Assembly: GCF_018143015.1 (NCBI RefSeq)
Contig: NC_054741.1
Coordinates: forward strand, 66,595,754-66,659,753
Direction: 5' to 3'
Length of the DNA: 64,000 bases
Source of the DNA: Lytechinus variegatus
Taxonomy: Eukaryota > Echinodermata > Echinoidea > Temnopleuroida > Toxopneustidae
Position 1 is the first letter of the stretch. The number at the start of each line of letters is the position of its first letter. Under the pieces are notes generated by a model. That model did no database searches, had not been told where the DNA came from, and was given only the letters and a program-made list of their open reading frames with translations. Below are positions 54,858-64,000 of this stretch, one piece after another. The position numbers were made by a program, and so were the translations under genes.

Positions 54858-55508
54858 TTAAAGGAAAATGAAACTTTTGGAACAATAAAGCTTGTGTGAA
54901 AACAGAAAAACCAAAGAAATAGATCTTTCTTTGACAGATAAATGGCGCTATACAAAATAATGCTGTGTATCATCATCATCAGATCAACGAAAGTTTTGGA
55001 AAAATCTGACAAATAATGAAAAAGTTATAAGCATTTGAATATTGCGGTCACTAATGTTATATATATTCTCTGATTGGCAATGCGATAAAGATGTGTGATG
55101 TCACTTGTGAACAACTTTCCCATTACTTTAGTATATATTTCACTTAAACTGCCTCTTTTATCGTGTCTATCAGAAGATCATGTTCCCTTTCTATTGGAGG
55201 GCATGTAATACAGATTTTCAAAGAATGTGTTATGGATGAAGTGTTTATAACGGGAGTTTGTATCACCATAATAAAGAACGAGAGACATTTTGGGGGTATC
55301 TTATAGTCCATCAAAGGGAAAGTCGTTCAAATGTGGCATCACACATCTTTGTCGCATTGCCAATGGGAGGATCCCTATAGCATTAGTGATCGCAATATTC
55401 AAATGCTCACTCTCTCATTATTTGTCCGATTTTCCCCAAACTTTCTTTGTTCTTCTTCTTTTTTCCACACAAGCCCAATTGTTCAAAATGTTTCATTTCC
55501 ATTTGAGG
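54858..55508. mobile_element. TTAA foldback MITE (family 3), second copy
   Basis: The left end TTAAAGGAAAATGAAAC and much of both arms match 47628-48227 (gatcaacgaaagtttt, tgtgatgtcac, cgcattgccaatgggagg, cacacaagccc). About 60 bp of unrelated sequence (tttgacagataaatggcgc and gtatcatcatcatc) interrupts the left arm. The right end is diverged (tttcatttccatttgagg). Confidence 0.75.
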
Positions 55509-57037
55509 AGCATAAAAGGTGTCTAGCGTTAAGAGAGCTGGTGGTGAACTTGAGAATAGATAAAGCTGTTCGCAAGTTAACAGTGAATTTAACGACTTTG
55601 CGACGACTGGTGATCATTTCTTTTGATTAATGATATTCAACATTAAATATTCATTGGTGATTTTTGGCGCGTAAGAAAGATTCACCAGTCGTTCTTAAGG
55701 TCGCTCTTAACTTACGAATAGGTTTATGAAACAAACACTAGTTTTGAAATACGGTTTCTGTAATCAGACATCACCAGTTGGAAATGTTTCAACTGAAGCT
55801 ATATATGCTGGGTTAGATCGTTACCCATATTTTATGATATTTACAAATATAGGGTAAATGCATCGCAGCAGGGAGGTTCACGTGGGCAGTTGATCCCCCA
55901 GAAATTTTGAAAACTTTACATTCCTTTACTGAACATTTCCACAAAAATCAGGAAAAGTAAGCACGATTTTTTTCAAGTTCACTTTGGAATATGCAAACGC
56001 GTCCCCGTGGCATTTTACGCTTCTAACCCTCCCCCCGGGGGAAAATATCTGCGTACGGCCATGTGGATAATATTGTATATTTGGATGATTTCAATCATAA
56101 TCTACATGTTTTATTTGTTTTTTATTTGTATATTAGAAAAATATGAATATAGACATGAAATAAACCAAGAACAATTCTAATTCAGCTATTCAGCATGCTT
56201 CGCAATTTGACTTTCGAAAGCGAAAGGTTTGCTCTCCAAATGTGGGACTTTTGGATTTAGTACGTAAATCCAACTGATAGACATGAAAGTGAACAGTTTT
56301 GACATGGGGTAGCTTTGAACTTGTTTAGAAATTATGTAAATAATAGATTACAGCATGTAGTGGATGAAACGGAGTTCTGTCAACAGCGTGGGCGGAAATC
56401 CCAGGGGGGACATGTCCCCCCTACTCAAAATATTAGGGGGCACAATATCAAATCTCTCCTCTACTATTTCTGGTCTTTTATGATAGTAAGAAATTCATTA
56501 TTCAAATCAAAATTTTTGCTGATCACACTTACTCTCCCAACACCAAGATATGCATAATATTGTTCTTTTCAAATTGCTTTGTTGTATATGTTTAGTGAAT
56601 ACGACTTGATAAATATATGTTGTATTGAGGATGAGGGTTCAAGATCCCCGGATGCATTATCAAGAGGTCATAAAAACGACTAAGAACGACGGGAGTCAAA
56701 ATGTACAATTTCTAGTTGATGATTACTCATGAAAATATAAGATTTCGAGAAGTGTTGGTGTGATTATTAAACCGGTCTTTTACACCAACTAACTTTAGTC
56801 ATTGTTATAAAGTAATAGTTATCCCGCATTTAATTTGTAATGATGCTGCATGTGGGGAAACTTATGCGAGACAATTCACCAATCCTTTTAAGGAGAAAAA
56901 TATAAGACTCACATTAAAAATATCAGATTATACATGTAGAAATCCAAGTACCAAAACAGTTGTTTTGGGGGGTAATTTCAGATTATGCCTTTTGATGATC
57001 TAGAGTAGTCTCCTTGAACTGCTGGATGAATCTGAAG
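55509..57037. other. Gene-free stretch below the sulfotransferase-like gene
   Basis: No exon is recognised. Near 56390-56450 is a piece of GGGGG/CCCCC-ended repeat (ccaggggggacatgtcccccc). The 3' UTR of the minus-strand gene should start just below 57038. Confidence 0.4.
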
Positions 57038-60000
57038 TTAGACCTTTAGTCTCACTTCGTACATTTCGTCATAATATTTCATAGCCCGATCGGTACATCT
57101 GATGACGTCAGGTGTAACCTCATCACGTGACGGCATCTTGCTTGGGGGCAAAAATTCACAGCTATTGATGGCAGTTTCGAAGAAGTGCCCAAGCTTGTCA
57201 ACGTAACCATCAGCATGGACCATCCACTTCTTTGTCACATCAACAGACGAATCCCATTTCAAAAGTGACTCGTTATACGGCAGCCCTGCTGCTTGACAGA
57301 TCTTCGGTAGCATTTCAGAAGGATTAGACAAAAATTCATCGCTATCGAAAATTACCGTTTCTTGACCAAGCTCCTCTTGGACAAACTTCCACATATCGTA
57401 GAGGTCTTTGAATAGCATCGAACCTGATCCGTTTGCGTATTGGTAGTCACGCTCAAAGTCGAATGTTTCTTCGACGGCAGCTTCCCCGGTTAGGAGACCC
57501 AGATCTAATTGTTGGTTGAACATCGATTTTCGTGTTGAGTTGAACACACGGAGCGGGTGACGTATCAAGAAGATATGCTTGAAGCCTTTTGGGATAAACT
57601 TTTTCTGCTCTTTAGAAACGGCAAGGGCCATATCTTTGACCAAGACGTGGCGACTAGTTGTTTTCTCCAGCTGTCGACCAATGGATGCATAACTATCGAT
57701 AAATCAAGATATGGAAAAAGAAATAGTTATGTTTAAAAAGAAAGTTTGATGGTAATAGGACTTCAACAGAAAAAAAAATCAACGCTACAGGTTTCTTTTA
57801 AAAAATCCATTTCAAGGGTAACTAATATCAAATAAATCATATCATGACCTTGAACCTTGAAGAGTAATCCCTTTCAGCAGCTTCAAAGCTATCCCGGGAT
57901 GACGTAATTCTGCACGCAATCACGCGAAATTTAGAAAAATTTGATTATTTTGATGAGAATGAAATACACTTTATAATTACATAAATACACAAGAAAAGAC
58001 CTCCTAGCTCTAGCATTGATGAATGTAGGTGTGCGGATGTACATGAAGTCTCTTTTGTTAATAGGAATGAGTTGCTTTTATGCACTGTTAAATTTTTAGA
58101 AGTGCTTTTAAAATACGGTTAGTTACGCGGCAAGGTATATAAGGAGGTTAATTTCAGTAATTCGAGGAAAACCACTTAAAGCTAGAATAGACCACAAATG
58201 TTAGTGTAGGCAGTATAAGTTAAAACTGAGGGACTTCGTCGGTGACGAGATGACGACCCCAGCTGCCGCCGCACAGTGGGCCAGAATGAGTTGAAGTGCG
58301 CCAAAATTATATTCCGTGTTATATTTTTACTTCAACATGTTTACTAAGTGTAATTTTGGGCGTAGAAACGACTGAATGTGATTTAAAGCCGGTCTGACGA
58401 AACTTTGATACCAAATTTTGATTGGTTACTTAAAACCTATCTGTGAAAAAGACAAATTACGCTAAACAATGTGCAATATAGAAACTTTGTGTTATGTGTT
58501 ACTTTAAGATTGACCAGAGTGAATGTTGGTTTATGCTTCTCACATGCCTATAAAGTGTGTATGAGATCCTGAAAATAATATTATGGCATCAAATTGATCA
58601 TTAGATGAAAAGAAATACTTAAAAATCTGAAAAAAATATTAACCGTGCAGTCCGTGCTTTATCAAGCGGCGTAGACTTGAGTATAAACGCAGAGTATATA
58701 ACAACACGAATGTTTTACTATGAGGAGGGTTTATTGCTGAAATTATTCTACAAGTAACATTTATCTCTGGAAGAGGGTGGGTATAGTCCTAGTATGCGTT
58801 GTCAACCTTAAGTCCGGAATTCATGTCATTTTCATGAAATGGAAGGGGAATCGTCCTCGCCGTGCAAAAATGAACGGGAATGTTCACCCCACACGGTGCG
58901 CTGCCTGCGCGGTATGAAAATGATCGTTTTGGGGTGTTTTGTCAAGTAAAATCGGCTGTAACATGAAAACGGGCAAAAACGCGCAGCTAAATTTGGTATC
59001 GACTTAAAGCTTTGATATCTGGCAAAATGATGATGATAGAATTTAAACGGAAATCCAAACGTTTCTTATGTAAATGCAAAAACATGAATAGTCAGCCTAT
59101 TTCGAGGAATGTTATCCTATAAACCTTCTGCAATGTGTCTTTTATCTAATTTGAACCCTTTCACAAGGAAAGAGAATATATCAGGATTATGTGGGTGCCA
59201 TTTCAGATTCCTACATGAAAAACCTGTGAAATGGCTTATTTTTCAACTATGTTGTCATATGCGCGGCATTTCGAAAAATTTTACGATTTGAGATAGGAAA
59301 TTAACAACCTTTATGCAAATTCCCGAATGAAATATTTTGCTGAAGTATTCTTCAAAGTGTTGTCTTTCAGTTGGGCATGACAAAATTTAAAAGTTTGAAA
59401 TTGCCCAAAATGACTTTTGGCGCACTTTTGTTTCGCGCCGGCCAACTGTGCGCCGGTTCTCCACCGACACATCATGATTGGTCAAAATTCATGTCATCAT
59501 TGGGGCTCGATCTCGTTCACTAATTCGTCAAAGCCACATCTCTCTGATCTGGGGACTACTCATCAAGGGGTAACACTGCGGAGGCTGGGTCGATTGGAAA
59601 GACACCGCCAGCTGCGGAGGCCACAAGATTGAAGAGATTTGATTAAATCTTTAATAACTTTATTGATCAGTTTTACGTAATCCTCCTTTTGGTGTCAAGC
59701 AGCAGAAGCTATTAAATTTTTTAATCACTCCACGTGACAATGATTCACCATCCAAGTTTTTTTGTGCAGATGCCCTCAATAAATATACATACTTACGATA
59801 TTTTTTCTGGTTTGGTAATATTACCCACTCCAAATTCTCGAGAACGATCAACGACACGCTTGAATATCTCCTCATTTCCTTCGTATTTGTTTGGTAGATC
59901 CAATTCAAACGTTTGTTTAACATGAACTTGTGTAACTCTGCAGTTGGTAAAACGTTCAAACCATACTTCTATATCTTTGATAAAACTTAGACTCTTGGTA

Positions 60001-60089
60001 AGAGCAGTAGAAACAGTACGGGGTACACACCAGATAATCGTACGACTTCCAGCGCGAGAACCTTGGGATTCGCTTGAAGATGCTGCCAT
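57038..60089 (-). CDS. P-loop sulfotransferase-like protein, two exons
   Basis: Exon 1 is 60089-59797 and exon 2 is 57692-57038 (minus); the junction is GT..AG in phase 2, giving 315 residues. Exon 1 starts MAASSSESQGSRAGS and carries TIIWCVPRTVSTALTKSL (17-34), which resembles the phosphosulfate-binding loop of sulfotransferases. It continues with EVWFE and HVKQTFELDLPNKYEG. Exon 2 has KHIFLIRHPLRVFNSTRKSM (136-155), the place of the family's second nucleotide-binding motif with R...S spacing. It then has DLYDMWKFVQEELGQETVIFD and an LPYNESLLKW motif seen in this P-loop family. Related invertebrate proteins sometimes carry misleading aminotransferase-like names. The substrate cannot be read from sequence. 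No signal peptide or membrane helix is seen, so it is probably cytosolic. The intron holds a TIR element. Confidence 0.88.
58272..59450. mobile_element. TIR element in the sulfotransferase-like gene intron
   Basis: The left end CACAGTGGGCC followed by gtgcgccaaaa is answered at the right by ttttggcgcac and then GGCCAACTGTG, 1179 bp apart. CAGTG-like termini suggest hAT, but a clean 8-bp target duplication was not found; a 5-bp CGCCG occurs on both sides. No transposase frame is visible. Confidence 0.6.
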
Positions 60090-62005
60090 ATTTCAGGATT
60101 TAGAGACGTCATGAAATGGTACTCGACGTAGCAATGACTTTTATCTTGGGTGTTTAGTGGACAAAATGAAGGAATCGGGCGAGGGAGGGGGGGGTCCTTA
60201 CAAAGGTAATGCACTTTGGCCTTTGGACCGACGTTCATTGTCATGTTTTTATGAGTGTGTATTACAATAATTTAAGAAAAGCTTGGTTCAACAAAAAAAG
60301 AACAAGGTGCTACAATCGACCCCATGGATCGGTCTGTACGCCTATACCGTCATGTGATTTATGTCGGCCTGGGAAAATTTTGAGACCTTTTGTTGATATT
60401 GTATTGTTGTCTGTAAAACAGGTGTACATGTTTAAACAAAGAGGCAAAATGGAGAAACTTTGATGATGATTGGCCTACTCTGCCCCTCCCCCTAAATTTG
60501 AGATGGGTATGACGATCCCCCCTACATTTTTGGTTGATAACTTTTGTTTTGTTTTTGTTTTTTTTTTCTTGTCAATTTTTTCCCTGCGTCCCCTCCCCCT
60601 AAAATTTTTGGTCGATAATCTGTCTCTTTTTTTTGCTTGCTTGTCAAAAAATTATGGTGGTCCCCCTGAAATTTTTGGCTTCCGCCGCCAATGATTGCCG
60701 CCACAAACAAATCATACAAGCAATAAACTATAGGGTTGCAGACTATAGGTGCATGCAACATGTACCTTTTTTGGAAAGGTGCGTAAAATGTGCACAAAGG
60801 TGCTTATATCTGCATCCTCGTGAGTCAATGTAGTTCTAAATGCAGTGATGAGAGGTTGTCAAGTCGGTCGATGGATCAAAATACAGCTTGTAGGTCCATA
60901 GAATGGTAAATCTATGAGATATTCTTAAGCGTAACATCGGGGAATATTAACGAAATCAGAGGATTTTCCTCTTATACTTTTCCAAAAGAATAAGACGCTG
61001 TTCATGTTGTGTTACGTGCTGCTGGTGTTCCAGGTGATGTGGTGATCCTGTGTGATGATCACGTGGCGATCATGTAGTGTGGTGGTATATCCTCGGTCAT
61101 GTTGGTGTACTATAATTATGGTACCGTGTGCCAGATGCAGTTGTGTGCAGGGGTGTCCCTTTCTTGCAATATCTTGTAGCTGTATATAAATTTTATGTTG
61201 TACTCAATACCAGTATATGACTTTTTTTAGAAATAAGTTGGCGGTAAACTCTTAAAACTTTTAAGGTTTATTATGAATATTTATTATTTGGTCAAGAAAT
61301 TATATATATATTGCCTGTACATCAACATCAATCTTTATAACAATAGCACGCGATTCAGAAGGTTTTAATAATTTTGAATAAATGAATATCGGAAATCAAA
61401 TTGTTTCAAATCATTCACTCTTTCGTCTTTAAATTATCTCCGTGCACAATAATGAGTAAACCTTGATATTGATTAGTGATCCACGATTGTTGATAATTCT
61501 GATTCTGAGGATGAAGATCTGTGTATAGGATGATCATTTCGACTTGGTGATTAATTGGGTAGTAACGATTGGCCGCTAAGTTGACTAGAATGAAACCCAT
61601 ATTTCTGAAAGCCAAAATCCTAAATGAAAAAAAAAATATGTGTCCTTTTCAGAGGTACGTGGTTATTAACTGCTAGATATTTTATATGCTTTACTCGTTT
61701 GGTTTATTAAACACATATATTAATTCCTTTAAATCTAAGCATAAAAACTTTATTTTCAACCAATCAATATCCTAATTGAATCTATCCCATCATATATCAC
61801 TAAATTATATATTTTATTGTACATTTGACCGCATCCACAGAACTTTGCTTTGTTCTTTTGCACTTTCCTATTTCACGTTCATTTCTATGCATGTACTGTA
61901 AATAGCTTTTCTACAATTTAAGCAATTTTATCTCACTTGTATCTTTCCATGTATTTTTTCTTTAATAGATATTTGATGACAGTGTCTATACAGTGCTACT
62001 ATAAT
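60090..62005. other. Spacer upstream of the sulfotransferase-like gene
   Basis: It contains the repeat at 60465-60700 and otherwise unassigned AT-rich DNA. The minus-strand open stretch at 61415-61615 has no recognised domain and no supporting splice context. Confidence 0.4.
60465..60700 (-). repeat. Reverse-oriented relative of the 22925-23275 repeat
   Basis: ccccctaaatttgagatggg, ccccctaaaatttttgg, cttgcttgtcaaaaaatta and aaatttttggcttccgccgcc are inverse matches to the units of the repeat at 22925-23275. Confidence 0.5.
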
Positions 62006-62211
62006 GTTAGTGAGCCCCACTAGAAAATGAAACAAAAATATTTCAAGTTTTCCAATTCTGTCATGTTTTAGATAAGTATTATTTGTGAAGTCAGTATCAA
62101 AATATTATATGCAATAAAGTTTATTTCTCAGGGCTCGCCGGATATTGTAATGTTGTTGTCTCCATTCAACACTCAACATAAGGAGTGCATTTTCCAGTGG
62201 GGTTCACTAAC
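62006..62211. mobile_element. 206-bp TIR MITE
   Basis: GTTAGTGAGCCCCACTAG at the left and ccagtggggttcactaac at the right are inverted with two visible mismatches, followed on both sides by matching gaaaatg/cattttc. There is no coding capacity. It ends about 100 bp before the start of the segmental duplication. Confidence 0.7.
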
Positions 62212-62683
62212 CTTTTAGCATCACTGAATCTTATTATGATAATGATCATAATAATATAACTTATATACGGTTTGCCGTATGTATAATTTGGTGGAAGATA
62301 TAAGGATAAAAATTTATGTCTTACAGTCATTGATAGTTTAGAGGTCTCCCCCTAACAATAAACACGAAAGAGTAGCTCAAACAGTTCAAAATATATTGAT
62401 ATTGCTTGAATAATTAAAAATTACCACAAACAAAAACTAAATTATATGCATAACTTTTCAATTTGATCGTAAAAATCAGCTAACACAAATTGTATTGTTA
62501 CAATACATGTGCATGATGGGAGTCAGACTTTGTTATTAGAATGATCGTGATCCGTCCGTTGGAAGCTTGCGTTGTCAAATTTCGAATTATTGGTCTAGAT
62601 CCTTTTCTATTTCAGTCGGGAAAATGAGGAGCGGCGTATTATGTTCAGTATTACTATACATTACTATACATTTTCTTTGTACA

Positions 62684-62740
62684 GGAGTCCAAGATAGCCA
62701 AAATGGAGACATTGGGCACACGTTGACAGACAAAGAATGA
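62684..62740 (+). pseudogene. Duplicate of the protease last exon, without the rest of the gene
   Basis: The copy keeps the acceptor tttgtacag and the frame GVQDSQNGDIGHTLTDKE then stop. It differs from the gene by N for K at one position. No transmembrane or catalytic exon lies in the 5 kb upstream, so this exon has no partner in the window and is a gene fragment. The usual AATAAA downstream is changed to attataaag. Confidence 0.8.
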
Positions 62741-63806
62741 AATGAGGATGGAACACACGAGACCACCCCATCCCATTCCCCAAGAGATGATCGGGGATTT
62801 GATAGGTGGTGCCCGCGCGCCCCCTACACCATCCATTTACTCATCATTTACAGTATGTAATTTTGCAGGGTAGTCGTAACCCCACGGAATTCACTAGTTC
62901 TGTTATGAGAACGTTTTCATGTTATACTTATTTTCATATTGTACTACACATTTTTATGATCCACTGCTGACAGAAATTGATCAGCTTATTCGTATTTCCT
63001 TTCATTTATGTTTATAATAACGGTTATTATGTCTGTTTTGTGATAAATTGTAATTTATATGCTGGCAGAATTGTTAATTTTTGCTAAGATAGTAGTTTTT
63101 TTTATGACAGACGTTGGCTCAGTTTGTTGCTTTTGCGAAAGTCCGAGAATATTCTCGAATTCTGACCCGTCGAATATTAGGTTTTCTTTTTGATCCAGAT
63201 AGTTGTTCTTGTTCATATTGCAAAAGTGCAATACAAAATCAGTTTCTGACGAAACAGCACTTATAATCATTTAAATTGATAATATACGTTAAATCTGATT
63301 TAAAATGGCAATGTTCGTTTTAATGATTTCGTGTAGAATAATGCCTCTTTGTGTTTTGTGTTTATTATTTGTAATTATAAAGAAGGTAGTCATGTATCGT
63401 ACATTTTCATTTAATTTCGATAGGCCTGCAAAGGTAAAAAAATCCTAGATAAGTAGGTGCATAACCTATTTTTTTTACTAGTTGAGTTATTAGTACTTGT
63501 ACTATAACCTGGACATACGCACTCACAGGGAAGGTGAAATGATCACGACGTACAACCCGGTTCTATATATACTTTCAAGAGGTGTGATGCTTCATATCAA
63601 TCCAGGATTGTGTGTGCGGGTATGGGTGAGTGATATGTGTTGTGCGGAGGATATTATACAGCAACAAGGCTTAGGCGATTTGGTTTCACGCCCACTTATG
63701 AAAATAAACAGAAATATTGTTGGTGTGTGTGTGTGTGTGGGTACGTGCGTGTGTGTGTGTGGGTACGTGAGAGAGTGGGTGAGGGTTGATGGGTATGTTT
63801 AGTGTA

Positions 63807-63955
63807 GGTGACGTGGCCAAGTGGTGTAAGGCGTCGAACTACACAATCAAAAGTCTGGGGTTCGATTCCCGACAAGGCACTTTATGCCCTAAGACAAGGC
63901 ATTGTCTACGCGGCTCTTTTTATCTTGAATCAAGCAAATGAGAACGTCTTTCTAG
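63807..63955 (+). mobile_element. tRNA-headed SINE (family S1), copy within duplication 2
   Basis: It corresponds position for position to the SINE at 35088-35235, with a few substitutions (GGTGACGTGG at the head). It was copied with the segmental duplication rather than inserted independently. Confidence 0.8.
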
Positions 63956-64000
63956 TAAATATGCGTGCATGTGTATGTGGCAGTGACGGGTGTGGGGGGG

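Larger units (their letters stand above)
62313..64000. repeat. Segmental duplication, copy 2 (runs off the window)
   Basis: It is nearly identical to 33561-35280 in the same orientation. Preceding sequence is unrelated to the protease intron, so the left breakpoint is at or within a few bases of 62313. It includes a protease last-exon copy, the 3' UTR and an S1 SINE. Confidence 0.93.

Noticed and set aside
61415-61615. Minus-strand open stretch of 66 codons
   Set aside because: Open for its length but no domain, homologue or splice context recognised.

Overview
This window is animal nuclear DNA, most likely from an echinoderm and probably a sea urchin. It is AT-rich. Its genes are split into many short exons with GT..AG borders and long introns. 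The introns and spacers hold dense, mostly short interspersed repeats whose sequence style (foldback elements with TTAA borders, tRNA-headed SINEs, a repeat with the motif tgaccttggtcatgtgacc) I associate with echinoid genomes. There are no operons, CRISPR arrays or rRNA genes, and I saw no LTR or other virus-like element. Species assignment is inference.

Four host genes can be reconstructed, and reading phase agrees at every junction. (1) Minus strand, 6605-17496: the RUS-family membrane protein RUSF1 (C16orf58 orthologue), 13 coding exons. The first coding exon or exons were not found. (2) Plus strand, 27617-33996: a secreted-type S1 serine protease with trypsin-like specificity, anchored to the membrane by a C-terminal helix; 7 exons, 354 residues. 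(3) Plus strand, 37659-52244: a secreted protein with an SRCR-like domain followed by two discoidin (F5/8 type C) domains; 9 exons, 517 residues. (4) Minus strand, 57038-60089: a two-exon P-loop sulfotransferase-like protein of 315 residues.

Region by region: 1-6600 has no recognised gene, only MITEs and a LINE tail. 6.6-17.5 kb is RUSF1, with repeats in its introns and a partial second copy of one exon. 17.5-22 kb is probably the RUSF1 5' region and holds a 1460-bp, almost perfectly palindromic element. 22-27 kb is a repeat field, including an element nested in its own kind. 27.6-34.6 kb is the protease. 37.6-52.3 kb is the SRCR-discoidin gene, whose first intron hosts an R2-like LINE and whose sixth intron hosts an 886-bp Harbinger-like element. 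52.3-57 kb is repeats. 57-60 kb is the sulfotransferase-like gene. From 62313 to the window end, the last exon, 3' UTR and downstream flank of the protease are repeated as a segmental duplication of 33561-35280.

The protease and the SRCR-discoidin protein lie side by side on one strand. Both would act outside the cell or at its surface, a pairing that would suit recognition or innate defence, but nothing in the sequence proves joint function.
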